A stretch of DNA of 64,000 bases from Nitrospira lenta (GCF_900403705.1 NZ_OUNR01000017.1:310001-374000); one strand, 5' to 3'; positions 13,086 to 22,125 are shown, counted from the first letter of the stretch. Notes: generated by a model not told the origin, from the letters alone. Numbers and translations: made by a program.

Positions 13086-13176
13086 GGGATGGGCTGGGAA
13101 AGTGCTCCTCGTGCTCGGTGCATGCGCGCAATGAGGAACCCCTTCCCCGCCTCATCTGATAGCGGTAGTTGAGGAC

Positions 13177-14586
13177 ATGAAAGCCAAACTGCTCATTGTC
13201 GACGACGACGCGGATATCGTCACCGTGCTGGAGGATCGGCTGCAAGCCTCGGGCTATACGACGGTCATCGCCCGGGACGGACAACAGGCGCTGGATCAGA
13301 TCGAACAGGAATCCCCCAACCTGATTCTCCTCGATCTCGACCTCCCGAAACTGACCGGCATTCAAGTCCTCAAGCGGCTCGCTCAGATCAAGCCCGTCGA
13401 AGATCTGCCCGTCATCGTCATGACTGCGCACGGATCGGTGAACGCCGCCGTCGAGGCGATGAAGGAAGGCGCCTACGACTTTCTCACCAAGCCACTGGAC
13501 AAAGATCACCTCCTCATCGTCATCCGCAAAGCCCTTGAGCGTGACTCACTCAAGCGGCAAGTCGCCTACCTGCGCTCGGAAGTCGACGGCCGTTACGCCA
13601 ACATCATCGGCACCAGCCCGACCGTCCGCACCGTCGTCGAAGCCGCACAGCGGGCCGCACGCTCCGACGCCAGCGTCCTGTTACTTGGGGAAAGTGGCAC
13701 CGGCAAAGAACTCTTCGCCCGCTCCATCCATCAATGGAGCCATCGGCACGCCATGCCGCTGGTAGTGATCAACTGTGTCGCGTTGACGGAAACCCTGCTG
13801 GAGAATGAACTCTTCGGCCACGAACGGGGGGCCTTTACCGGCGCCGACCGGCAGCAAAAGGGCAAGCTGGAAATGGCAGACGGAGGGACCGTCTTTCTCG
13901 ATGAGATCGGCGACATGTCGCTGCCGTTGCAGGCGAAACTTTTGCGCGTCTTGCAAGACAGGGAGTTTCAGCGTGTGGGCGGCACCCGAACGGTCTCCGT
14001 GAATATCCGGATCATTGCCGCGACGAATAAAGATCTCCGGCAAGCGGTGAAGGCCGGGCAGTTCCGCGAAGATCTCTACTTCCGCCTCAACGTCATTACC
14101 CTCACCCTGCCGCCGTTGCGGGAGCGCCGCGAAGATATTCCCGCCCTCGCGCAATTTTTCCTCGAACGGCATGCGCGGGAAGCCAAGCGCCCAACGGCGA
14201 CGCTCAGTACGGCCTCGCTGGAGGCCCTCACGCACTATCCCTGGCCGGGGAACATTCGCGAATTGGACAATGTCATTGCCCGGGCCGTCGTACTCAGTCC
14301 GACCGATGCGATTGAACCGGACATGATCGCGTTGCTTCCGGAGGACGCCCACCTCTGCCGGGAAGAAGGACCAGGACTCCCGTACCTCGATCTGCCGTAT
14401 CACGAGTCGATGGACGCGCACAGCCGCCACATCATCACACGAGCGATTGAAAAATCCTGTGGGAACCAGACGCGCGCAGCCGAACGCCTGCACTTGCAGC
14501 GCACCTATCTGGCTCGCCTGATTAAGCAGCAACGTGACCGGCCGGAAGGACGATTCGACCACGGGACAGAATCGCATGAGAGCTAG
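13177..14586 (+). CDS. Sigma-54-dependent response regulator (NtrC family)
   Basis: 469 residues. The receiver domain has the acidic pair Asp10/Asp11, phospho-acceptor Asp53 and Lys105. The AAA+ domain has a Walker A GESGTGKE (171-178), an intact GAFTGA loop (218-223) that contacts sigma-54, and Walker B ending in Asp242-Glu243. A Fis-type helix-turn-helix ('NQTRAAERLHLQRTYLARL') ends the protein. It should activate sigma-54 promoters when phosphorylated. No histidine kinase is adjacent, so it is an orphan here and its stimulus is unknown. The stop lies only 7 bases from the convergent MurU-like gene. Confidence 0.93.
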   Translation: MKAKLLIVDDDADIVTVLEDRLQASGYTTVIARDGQQALDQIEQESPNLILLDLDLPKLTGIQVLKRLAQIKPVEDLPVIVMTAHGSVNAAVEAMKEGAYDFLTKPLDKDHLLIVIRKALERDSLKRQVAYLRSEVDGRYANIIGTSPTVRTVVEAAQRAARSDASVLLLGESGTGKELFARSIHQWSHRHAMPLVVINCVALTETLLENELFGHERGAFTGADRQQKGKLEMADGGTVFLDEIGDMSLPLQAKLLRVLQDREFQRVGGTRTVSVNIRIIAATNKDLRQAVKAGQFREDLYFRLNVITLTLPPLRERREDIPALAQFFLERHAREAKRPTATLSTASLEALTHYPWPGNIRELDNVIARAVVLSPTDAIEPDMIALLPEDAHLCREEGPGLPYLDLPYHESMDAHSRHIITRAIEKSCGNQTRAAERLHLQRTYLARLIKQQRDRPEGRFDHGTESHES

Positions 14587-14593
14587 CGGGGGG

Positions 14594-15340
14594 TCAGGCC
14601 GAAGGAAGCTTTCGGTCCTCCAAACGCAGCAGGCCGGCCTTCACATCCCGCTCGGCCTGTCCGTAGCGTTCCGGCGTCCCCACATCGGACCAATACCCCT
14701 TCAGGTCATAGCCCAACAATGATTCGCCTCGACCGATCGCGGCCACATAGGGATCGATAATCGACGACGCCACTTCTCGTGGAATATCCCGCAAGAGCCG
14801 GGAATGCAGAATGTGGATGCCGGCAAACATGCGCGGCTGTGTCGGCAGGGCCGTCTCCGCCCGACCTTTCCCATTGATCCGGACGATGCGATCGTCTGCC
14901 CCGACTTCGACGAGTCCCCACTTCACCGCATCGGGATCTTCTCTCAGCACGAGCGTCGCCTGGGCCTTGCGGTCATGATGGAACGCGCACAGCGCCGCGA
15001 GGTCCAAATCAAACAGCGTATCGCCGTTCAGAATCAAGACCGCCTCATTCGAGAAGTACCGCTCCGCCTGCTTGATCCCCCCGCCCGTCCCTAAAATGAT
15101 GGGCTCGTGCGAATAGAGCAGTCGCAACCCGAACTGCGCGCCGCTCCCCAGCGCCTGCTCGATCATCGGGCCGAGATGATGCAGATTAATAACGACATCG
15201 CGGAATCCGTGCTGCTTCAGCAGCATCAAATTCCACACAATGAGCGGGGTGCCGGCAACCGGCAGCAGCGGTTTGGGAATCGTGTTAGTCAGCGGCCGGA
15301 GGCGGGTTCCGAAACCCGCCGCGAGGATCATCGCTTTCAC
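14594..15340 (-). CDS. murU: Sugar-1-phosphate nucleotidyltransferase, MurU-like
   Basis: 248 residues, a single nucleotidyltransferase domain with the signature 'AAGFGTRLRPLT' followed by 'PKPLLPVAG', and 'LNGDTLFD' with the metal-binding Asp. Such enzymes couple a sugar-1-phosphate to a nucleotide. The neighbour is an anomeric sugar kinase of AmgK type, with which it overlaps by 4 bases. That pairing is known from the cell-wall recycling route that turns recovered MurNAc into UDP-MurNAc and bypasses MurA. By context this is MurU (MurNAc-1-P uridylyltransferase); a mannose-1-phosphate guanylyltransferase is the main alternative. Confidence 0.72.
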   Translation of the reverse strand: MKAMILAAGFGTRLRPLTNTIPKPLLPVAGTPLIVWNLMLLKQHGFRDVVINLHHLGPMIEQALGSGAQFGLRLLYSHEPIILGTGGGIKQAERYFSNEAVLILNGDTLFDLDLAALCAFHHDRKAQATLVLREDPDAVKWGLVEVGADDRIVRINGKGRAETALPTQPRMFAGIHILHSRLLRDIPREVASSIIDPYVAAIGRGESLLGYDLKGYWSDVGTPERYGQAERDVKAGLLRLEDRKLPSA

Positions 15341-16440
15341 TGCAATTCCGGCACATACGGCGTGAGATGCTTGCGCAACACGGCGAGTTCGGGATAGTGC
15401 TGCAAATTCCGTTTCACATACCCCAGTACGCGCGGGATATCGGCCAGGAATTTGGGATTCCCCTTCACCCGGTCGATGTACACAAACCGCCCGGCGGCTT
15501 TCATGTTCCGTTGAATACTCGTGAGATCGAACAACCGCCGAAAAGCCTCGCGGTTGGTCCAGACATGCCGATGCTCGGCCAGCAGATCGAGGTAGTAATT
15601 GACCAGCCGGTCCACCAGCGGTTCATCGAGAGCGATGTAGGCATCACGCAACAGGGACGCTAAATCGTACGTCGCCGGACCCATCAGCGCGTCCTGAAAG
15701 TCGATCACGCCCAGGCGTAGTCCGTCGACCATGAGATTGCGCGAATGATAATCGCGATGGGTGAACACACGCGGCTGTCCCGCCAGATGTTCGGAGATTT
15801 TTTCAAATTCCCCGCGGATCGCTGTCCAATCGTCCGAGCACATCGGCTTGCCCTGGCGCGCGACAATCCCGTACTCCAGGAAATGATCAAACTCCCACAT
15901 AAGCAACGGCACGTCGAAGCTCCGGTGGAACGCCAGACAGCCGGGATCGGCCGGCGACGATGCTTTCACCTGCATCTGAACCAAAATATTAATCGCTTGT
16001 CGGTAGCGGGCCTCCAGGCCCGGCGCATCGGCATCGCGCACCGCTTCCGCCAGCGTCAGATCGCCGAAATCTTCGAGGTACAACAACCCGGCAGCATGAT
16101 CATAGTAATGCAACGTCGGAACCGACACGCCGGCTTTTCCGAGATGCGCCAGAACATTCAGGAACGGCAACTCGGTGATCTGATGCATCGCTCCGCTGAC
16201 CGCTTCTTCCGATTGCTTAAACCCTTCCGGCTCCGCCAATTGCATGAGGATCACGGAATGGGGCGGCCCGCCGGCCAGGACCGCGCGGAAATAGCGTCGA
16301 TTCGACGCATCCCCCGGCAAGGGCTGGAGTTCACGCAAGACCAGACCGGGGCTGAGCCGCGATTCAATGGTGCGAGCGACAAGGGCTTGATCTGGCGGTG
16401 AGAGAGGCCCCTTGGGTGGGGCCGGGTTCGCAGTAGTCAT
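15337..16440 (-). CDS. amgK: Phosphotransferase, AmgK-like anomeric MurNAc/GlcNAc kinase
   Basis: 367 residues from the chosen ATG. It belongs to the aminoglycoside-phosphotransferase superfamily: catalytic loop THRDYHSRNL (His228, Asp230, Asn235) and metal-binding 'DFQD' (Asp247, Asp250). Overlap with the MurU-like gene (4 bases) points to the AmgK role, phosphorylating C1 of MurNAc or GlcNAc in peptidoglycan recycling. The open frame extends to a GTG at 16479, but that codon lies inside the -35 element of a strong promoter, so the ATG at 16440 is preferred. No ribosome site precedes it. Specificity is inferred from context only. Confidence 0.72.
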   Translation of the reverse strand: MTTANPAPPKGPLSPPDQALVARTIESRLSPGLVLRELQPLPGDASNRRYFRAVLAGGPPHSVILMQLAEPEGFKQSEEAVSGAMHQITELPFLNVLAHLGKAGVSVPTLHYYDHAAGLLYLEDFGDLTLAEAVRDADAPGLEARYRQAINILVQMQVKASSPADPGCLAFHRSFDVPLLMWEFDHFLEYGIVARQGKPMCSDDWTAIRGEFEKISEHLAGQPRVFTHRDYHSRNLMVDGLRLGVIDFQDALMGPATYDLASLLRDAYIALDEPLVDRLVNYYLDLLAEHRHVWTNREAFRRLFDLTSIQRNMKAAGRFVYIDRVKGNPKFLADIPRVLGYVKRNLQHYPELAVLRKHLTPYVPELQ

Positions 16441-16449
16441 ACGCGCCGG

Positions 16450-16479
16450 ATTATACAGAGCGATCTCACGGTTTGTCAC
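16450..16479 (-). promoter_or_regulatory. Strong sigma-70 promoter of amgK-murU, leaderless position
   Basis: On the minus strand GTGACA (16474-16479), an 18-base spacer and a perfect TATAAT (16450-16455) end 9 bases before the ATG at 16440. Transcription would start one to three bases before the ATG. There is no room for, and no sign of, a Shine-Dalgarno sequence. Confidence 0.65.
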
Positions 16480-16596
16480 GAACGCTGCGGGAATTGATCA
16501 GCAAGAGCAGACCAGGCACGCCCCATTGGCAGCAGTCAGATACGCCGGGCTATATCGAGTGGCCCCAAAGGTTGTCGTGGACACAGCCTCAATCTG

Positions 16597-17034
16597 TCAG
16601 CGCGAACGGACCCCGGGAAGAAAGGGCGCGATCCAGGTCATGCCCGACAACCGGTGAGCGGCCACCGCCCCCAACATCGAGCCCGTCACGTCCGCCAGCC
16701 AATCCTGCCAGCTCGACTCACGAAACGGCACGAACAATTGATGGATCTCGTCGGTCACTCCATACAGGGACGCCGTCAGAATCGAGAAGACCACCGCCCG
16801 GGACGCCGCCGTCCCCGGCACTCCCCAGCGAAACGCCCGATAGCACAACCCGCTGAGCCCTGCATATTCCAGCGCGTGCAGCACTTTGTCGTTCACCGCC
16901 CCGAACAGCGACGGCAGATCGTCATCGGGATGCGATTGCGCCGACAGATAAAAGATCAGTCCGGCATAGCCGACGACAGGTCCCCAGTACGCTGCGAAGC
17001 GGCGCCATCCCGATTCTCCGGTCTGCTCAGTCAC
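16597..17034 (-). CDS. VanZ-like membrane protein
   Basis: 145 residues with about four hydrophobic segments. The conserved pattern of the VanZ family is seen: 'LIFYLSAQS' in the first segment, 'NDKVLHALEYAGLS', then 'DEIHQLFVPFRESSWQDWLADVTGS', where the Glu-Ile-His-Gln and Asp residues are typical. VanZ homologues occur in many bacteria with no resistance role and their function is not settled. Start is GTG at 17034 with AGGAG 8 bases upstream. It lies upstream of amgK in the same direction but is separated by the amgK promoter. Confidence 0.85.
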   Translation of the reverse strand: MTEQTGESGWRRFAAYWGPVVGYAGLIFYLSAQSHPDDDLPSLFGAVNDKVLHALEYAGLSGLCYRAFRWGVPGTAASRAVVFSILTASLYGVTDEIHQLFVPFRESSWQDWLADVTGSMLGAVAAHRLSGMTWIAPFLPGVRSR

Positions 17035-17110
17035 GATACAAACTCCTCTCTTCGTTGCGCGTCTCGCACCCCTATGACATACTTCAAAAAACGAAAGAAA
17101 TCACGCGCCA

Positions 17111-19315
17111 ATGAAGAACGTCCACGTCTGTTTTGTCTGGCACATGCACCAGCCCTACTACACCGACCCGATTGCGGGAACGGCGAGTATGCCCTGGGTG
17201 CGCCTCCATGCCACTAAAGCGTATTTCGATATGGCCCATCTGCTGGAGAAGTTCCCGGCAGTGAAGGCGACCTTCAACTTCACGCCGTCGTTGTTACTCC
17301 AGCTTCAGGAGATCGGCAACGGCACCGTGCGCGATTTGTTTCTTGAACGGGCCCAACGTCCCGCCGCTGAATTGACACCGGAAGAACAGGCCTTCCTGAT
17401 TCGTCATTTCTTCTCAGCCAACTGGGCCACGATGGTGCGTCCGTTCTCACGCTATCACGAGCTGTTGGTGAAACGCGGCCCCGACGTCTCGGGACCGGAC
17501 CTCGCCAAAGTCGCCCGCCAGTTTTCGACCCAGGATTTTCTGGACCTGCAGGTCTGGCACAACCTGGCCTGGTTCGGATATGGCCCGCTCCAGCGCTATC
17601 CGCGTCTGGTTGCGCTCCGCAACAAGAACCGCAACTTCACCGAGGACGACAAACACGAAGTCCTCGCCCTACAGCGCGTCGCCATTCAAGAGATTGTCCC
17701 GCTCTACCGCCGACTCCTCGACCGGGGTCAGATCGAACTCACCACCACCCCGTTTTTCCATCCGATCCTGCCGCTCGTTATCGACACCGATATCAATCGC
17801 CGGGCGCGTCCCGACTTGCCCCTGCCCTCCCGGTTTCGCGCGCCGGAAGATGCGGAAGCACAGCTCCAGCAGGCCGTCGACTTTCACCGCAAGACCTTCG
17901 GTCAGCCGCCGGTCGGACTCTGGCCGTCAGAAGGCTCCGTCTGTCCTGAGCTGCTCCCGCTGGCCCATCGCGCCGGACTCCGTTGGCTGGCGACCGATGA
18001 GGGCATACTCGCCCGCTCGTTCGAATTGAGCAATCGCTCATGGCACCGGCACACCGATCTCTACCAAGCCTATCGCGCGGGAGAATCCGGCCGCACCATG
18101 ACGATGGTCTTTCGCGACCGCGATATTTCCGATGCCTTTGGTTTCGTGTACCACAAAACCAACCCGGACTCAGCCGCGGACGATGTGCTCCGCCGCCTCC
18201 GAAACATTATTCACAACGCCTCGCAGGAACAGATCCTCATCCCCATCATTCTTGATGGCGAAAATCCCTGGGAGCATTATCATGACGGCGGCGAACACTT
18301 CCTCTCGCGCCTCTATCGCGCGTTCACCGCACATGAATTAGATCAGGAACAGGCCGTCCAACTGACGGCCTCCACCATGTCGGACGGCCTCGCCGCAGTC
18401 CCGCCCACACAACACCTGCCCGCTCTCCATTCAGGATCCTGGATCAATCAGGATTACAAAATCTGGATCGGGCATCAGGAAGACAACCGCGGCTGGGACC
18501 TCCTCGGCCATACTCGCACCCGTCTCATGGAGGTCGCCCCAACCCTGCCTGCAGACCGTGCGGAGGCGGCCTGGCAGGAACTCTATGCCGCCGAAGGCAG
18601 CGACTGGTTCTGGTGGTACGGCGACGATTTCGACACCGACTACAAGCAGGAATTCGATCGACTCTTCCGCACCCACTTGCGCAACGTCTGGCTCTTTATG
18701 GGGCTCACGCCCCCCGATCGATTGAACCAGCCGATCTGTGCGATGACCCAGCAAGCCGCAGCCGATCGCATTACCCAGCCGGTCACCATCCTCACCCCCA
18801 CCATCGACGGCCTGGTGACAGACTTTTTCGAATGGCGCGGAGCCGGGACCATTACGACGCAACCGCCGCTGGGAGCTATGTGGAAGGCCGAAGGGTTGTT
18901 CACCGCGATCTACTTTGGCTGGAGCCACGACCATCTGCTCTTGCGGCTCGACCCGGATAGCGCTGCGCAGCCACGGCTCAATGGATTGGGGATGGAGATC
19001 ACACTCCATGGGCCGCAGCACAGCTTCCGCCTCTCCTGCTCGCTGGCTCCGTCCGGACCGGAGTCCTTCACCCTCTTCCAGCAGAGCGAGTCGGACAGCT
19101 GGCGGGAGATCGGTCCCTATCGTTCGATTTGCCGGCGCACCATTTTAGAACTGGCGATCCCGATGAAGGACCTCCACCTTGAAGCGGAACAAGAGGTGCG
19201 CCTGAGTCTCGTGATTCTCGAACATGGCTTGGAAGTGGCCCGTTACCCGCATCATGCACCGGCCGTCCTGACGGTACCGGGGCCGGAGTTTGAAGCGGGA
19301 CTGTGGAGAGTGTGA
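17111..19315 (+). CDS. Glycoside hydrolase family 57 protein
   Basis: 734 residues. The N-terminal 'WHMHQPYY' is GH57 conserved region 1. The catalytic nucleophile should be Glu274 in 'WPSEGSV', and the acid/base Asp382 in 'LDGENPW'. GH57 enzymes act on alpha-glucans as amylases, 4-alpha-glucanotransferases or branching enzymes; which applies here is not clear. The last 180 residues (after about 555) form a beta-rich domain probably used for glucan binding. No signal peptide, so it acts in the cytoplasm, probably on glycogen or maltodextrin. galT lies 112 bases downstream on the same strand. A purine stretch (GAAAG) precedes the start. Confidence 0.92.
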   Translation: MKNVHVCFVWHMHQPYYTDPIAGTASMPWVRLHATKAYFDMAHLLEKFPAVKATFNFTPSLLLQLQEIGNGTVRDLFLERAQRPAAELTPEEQAFLIRHFFSANWATMVRPFSRYHELLVKRGPDVSGPDLAKVARQFSTQDFLDLQVWHNLAWFGYGPLQRYPRLVALRNKNRNFTEDDKHEVLALQRVAIQEIVPLYRRLLDRGQIELTTTPFFHPILPLVIDTDINRRARPDLPLPSRFRAPEDAEAQLQQAVDFHRKTFGQPPVGLWPSEGSVCPELLPLAHRAGLRWLATDEGILARSFELSNRSWHRHTDLYQAYRAGESGRTMTMVFRDRDISDAFGFVYHKTNPDSAADDVLRRLRNIIHNASQEQILIPIILDGENPWEHYHDGGEHFLSRLYRAFTAHELDQEQAVQLTASTMSDGLAAVPPTQHLPALHSGSWINQDYKIWIGHQEDNRGWDLLGHTRTRLMEVAPTLPADRAEAAWQELYAAEGSDWFWWYGDDFDTDYKQEFDRLFRTHLRNVWLFMGLTPPDRLNQPICAMTQQAAADRITQPVTILTPTIDGLVTDFFEWRGAGTITTQPPLGAMWKAEGLFTAIYFGWSHDHLLLRLDPDSAAQPRLNGLGMEITLHGPQHSFRLSCSLAPSGPESFTLFQQSESDSWREIGPYRSICRRTILELAIPMKDLHLEAEQEVRLSLVILEHGLEVARYPHHAPAVLTVPGPEFEAGLWRV

Positions 19316-19427
19316 GTGGAATAGTCCCTGCGCGTTGGGCGAGGTGTTGATCGTTGTGAAATTTGGCGCTGCCTAAGACCCTCGGGATTCAGCGCTCAGT
19401 GCGGTTCAGATACTACGGAGTAATGCT

Positions 19428-20432
19428 ATGCCTGACTTAAGACGTGATCCTATTGTCGGTCGCTGGGTGATCATTTCGACCGAGCGAAACGGCCGGCCGC
19501 ATGATTTTGCCCAGATGCAACCAGCGAAACCCATCGCCACCGCGATCTGTCCATTTTGCCCCGGACAGGAACGGCTCACCCCGAAAGAAATTATGGCCTA
19601 TCGGCCGCAACCCGGCGAAGCGAACTCACCGAACTGGACCGTCCGCGTCATCCCGAACAAGTTTCCCGCCTTGCAGGTGGAGGGCGACATGGGCCGGGAA
19701 GGCATCGGGTTGTATGACCGGATGAACGGCGTGGGCGCGCATGAAGTCATCATCGAATCGCCCGGCCATAAGGAAGGCCTCGCCGATCTGCCTACGAAAA
19801 AAATCGAGGATGTCCTCTGGGCCTATCGCGATCGTATGATCGATCTCCGAAAAGATCTGCGCTTCCGGTACATCCTGATCTTCAAAAACCACGGCGCCGC
19901 GGCCGGCGCCACGTTGGAACATAGCCACTCACAACTTATCGCCCTGCCCATCGTCCCGACCAGCGTGGCGGATGAACTCGACGGCTGCCGGGCCCATTAC
20001 GAACAAAAAGAACGCTGCATCTATTGCGACATCCTCCGGCAGGACCTCTCCGACGGTAACCGAATCGTGGCGGAGAATCCTGAATTCCTCTGCGTCACGC
20101 CCTATGCGCCGCGCTTCCCGTTTGAAATGTGGATCCTTCCGAAGCGCCATGCCGCATACTTTGAAGAGAGCCAGAAATCGCAATTCGAATTTCTGGCTCC
20201 GATTCTTTCCGAGTCCCTGCGTCGCATGGACAAAGCCCTCGGCCGCCCTTCCTACAATTTCATCCTTCACAGCTCCCCGTTGCACGAAAAGACCGGCGAC
20301 TACTACCATTGGCACCTGGAAATTATTCCCAAACTTACCCAGGTGGCCGGCTTCGAATGGGGCACTGGTTTCTACATCAATCCCGTCGCGCCCGAAGAGT
20401 CCGCCAAGTTCCTGAGGGAAGCGGAGCTCTAG
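19428..20432 (+). CDS. galT: Galactose-1-phosphate uridylyltransferase
   Basis: 334 residues. It moves UMP from UDP-glucose to galactose-1-phosphate in the Leloir pathway; some homologues act on ADP-glucose or other hexose phosphates. The N-terminal 'RRDPIVGRWVII' and 'CPFCPG' (zinc ligands) are present, then the active-site HSHSQ (His165 to Gln169), with His167 as the expected nucleophile. The C-terminal HIT-like half has 'HWHLEIIP'. A GGAGT ribosome site precedes the ATG. The next gene starts at the base after its stop, so they are co-transcribed. Placement next to a GH57 enzyme suggests a role in alpha-glucan or sugar-nucleotide turnover. Confidence 0.93.
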   Translation: MPDLRRDPIVGRWVIISTERNGRPHDFAQMQPAKPIATAICPFCPGQERLTPKEIMAYRPQPGEANSPNWTVRVIPNKFPALQVEGDMGREGIGLYDRMNGVGAHEVIIESPGHKEGLADLPTKKIEDVLWAYRDRMIDLRKDLRFRYILIFKNHGAAAGATLEHSHSQLIALPIVPTSVADELDGCRAHYEQKERCIYCDILRQDLSDGNRIVAENPEFLCVTPYAPRFPFEMWILPKRHAAYFEESQKSQFEFLAPILSESLRRMDKALGRPSYNFILHSSPLHEKTGDYYHWHLEIIPKLTQVAGFEWGTGFYINPVAPEESAKFLREAEL

Positions 20433-21815
20433 GTGCCCGTTCGTTTCCGCATTGAAGATCCCACGCTCGCCGCGCCTCTCCGCCAGATCGAACACCTGAT
20501 TCGCCGGGCTGGCGGTAGGCTCTGGCTGGTGGGCGGGTGTGTGCGAGATCTGATGCTTGAACGGCAGCCGCGCGATCTGGATCTTGAAGTATCCGGCATT
20601 CCTCCCGGCCAGTTGCACGCCATGCTCACGGAGCACTTCTCCGTCCAGTTCGTCGGTCGGGCCTTCGGCGTATTCAAGCTCAACGGCCTGCCGATTGATG
20701 TCTCGCTCCCCATGCGCCGTCCTTTGAATGACGCCACGATCCCCGGCCTGCTCCACCTGGCCGATCCGGAGATGGAGATCGACGAAGCCCTCTCACGCCG
20801 CGACTTCACGATCAACGCGATGGCCTGGGATCCCGACACGCTGGATTTTCACGATCCCTTCCACGGCCGCGACGATCTCAAGACCGGCACCTTACGGCAT
20901 GTCTCCGAACGATTTTCAGAAGACCCGCTGCGGGTGCTGCGCGGGATGCAACTCGCCGCGCGCTACAACCTGACGGGGGCGCCGGAGACCGTGGCGCTCT
21001 GCCGTTCCCTCACACAGGACCGTCTCCCGAGCGAACGGATCTGGGAGGAATGGAAAAAGTTTCTACTCCGAGGCGTCATACTCTCGAAAGGGCTGCAGTG
21101 GCTCAACGATTGCGACTGGCTCCGGCTCTACCCGGAACTCGCAGCGCTGCGCGGGTGCCCGCAAGACCCGGTATGGCATCCGGAAGGGGATGTCTGGATT
21201 CACACGCTCCATTGCCTGGATTGGTTCGCCGGCGAACGCACCGGGCAGGCGGAGGATGATCTGACGGTCGGGCTTGGCATCCTCTGTCATGACTTCGGCA
21301 AACCCGCCACGACAAAGGAAGAGTTCGGGCACATCACCTCGCGCGGCCACGAAGCTGGGGGGGAAGCCCCGACCAGAGCATTCCTTGCCCGACTTACCAA
21401 TCAAACCGGCCTAGCCGATGAGGTCGTGGCCCTCGTGCTATGTCACCTTCGCCCCTACGCGCTTTACGATGGACAGGCGTCCGACAGTGCGGTTCGCCGC
21501 CTGGCCAGGCACGTAGGCCGTATCGATCGCCTCGTGCGCGTGGCGCGCGCCGATCATGCCGGGCGGCCGCCGAAACCGTTCGATGGCTTTCCCGCCGGCG
21601 AGTGGTTGCTTGAAAAAGCTCGGGGTTTGGACGTCGAAGCGCAGGCTCCGGCCCCCATCGTAATGGGCCGGCATCTGCTCACCATGGGAATTTCACCGGG
21701 GCCGGAGATGGGCACATACCTCGAGGACTGCTACGAAGCTCAGTTGGACGGCTTGTTCACGACGCTCGACGGAGGCCTGGCTTATATACGCCAACAACTC
21801 CCCCTGTCGAGCTAA
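20433..21815 (+). CDS. tRNA nucleotidyltransferase (CCA- or A-adding) with HD domain
   Basis: 460 residues. The class II polymerase-beta head has 'LVGGCVRD' and the metal-binding pair in 'RDLDLEV' (Asp48, Asp50). 'RRDFTINAMAW' and 'EDPLRVLRGMQLAAR' are the ribose and nucleotide-recognition segments of this family. An HD phosphohydrolase domain follows ('LCHDFGKP', about residue 285). These enzymes build or repair the 3' CCA of tRNAs. The three tRNA genes in this window already encode CCA, so repair is the probable main role. Some bacteria split CC- and A-adding between two enzymes, so full CCA activity is not certain. Start is GTG, directly abutting the galT stop. Confidence 0.88.
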   Translation: MPVRFRIEDPTLAAPLRQIEHLIRRAGGRLWLVGGCVRDLMLERQPRDLDLEVSGIPPGQLHAMLTEHFSVQFVGRAFGVFKLNGLPIDVSLPMRRPLNDATIPGLLHLADPEMEIDEALSRRDFTINAMAWDPDTLDFHDPFHGRDDLKTGTLRHVSERFSEDPLRVLRGMQLAARYNLTGAPETVALCRSLTQDRLPSERIWEEWKKFLLRGVILSKGLQWLNDCDWLRLYPELAALRGCPQDPVWHPEGDVWIHTLHCLDWFAGERTGQAEDDLTVGLGILCHDFGKPATTKEEFGHITSRGHEAGGEAPTRAFLARLTNQTGLADEVVALVLCHLRPYALYDGQASDSAVRRLARHVGRIDRLVRVARADHAGRPPKPFDGFPAGEWLLEKARGLDVEAQAPAPIVMGRHLLTMGISPGPEMGTYLEDCYEAQLDGLFTTLDGGLAYIRQQLPLSS

Positions 21816-21870
21816 CCTCACCTATCGTTTCACAAATCTAGTGCACCGCGCACCCGACACCTCTCGCCTC

Positions 21871-21900
21871 TTGCTCCCTCACGCATCGGCATCATATGAT
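21871..21900 (+). promoter_or_regulatory. Possible leaderless promoter of ttuB-ttuA
   Basis: A good -10, TATGAT (21895-21900), ends 6 bases before the ATG at 21907. The -35 candidate TTGCTC (21871-21876, spacer 18) is weak. No Shine-Dalgarno sequence is present. Confidence 0.4.
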
Positions 21901-21906
21901 CTCCCC

Positions 21907-22125
21907 ATGCAGGTACAACTGAGCCACCCGTCCAGAGCCATTGAAATCAAAGGTCCGAAAAAGGCCAAAGACCTCCTGAAAGAGCTCAACCTCGTCGTGG
22001 AGGCACACTTGGTCATTCGTGGCGATGAACTGGTGACCGAAGACGAGATGCTGTATGACCAGGACCAGATTGAAATCCGTCCGGTGATCTCCGGCGGTTC
22101 CCCGCGCCTCGCGAGCGATCGATGA
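21907..22125 (+). CDS. ttuB: Sulfur carrier protein of the MoaD/ThiS/TtuB family
   Basis: 72 residues with a beta-grasp pattern and the hallmark ending 'IRPVISGG'. In this family the C-terminal glycine (here Gly64) is activated to a thiocarboxylate and delivers sulfur. Unusually, 8 residues (SPRLASDR) follow the Gly-Gly, so trimming would be required before activation. The gene overlaps ttuA by 4 bases (ATGA), which identifies it as the TtuB-type donor for tRNA thiolation. The open frame extends to 21841, but the MQVQL start matches the fold. Confidence 0.8.
   Translation: MQVQLSHPSRAIEIKGPKKAKDLLKELNLVVEAHLVIRGDELVTEDEMLYDQDQIEIRPVISGGSPRLASDR

Noticed and set aside
16441-16596. Two similar stretches (cagtagtcat...ttata and cagcagtcag...ctata) between amgK and vanZ
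   Set aside because: By eye about 24 of 35 positions match, too weak to separate from chance without a calculation.
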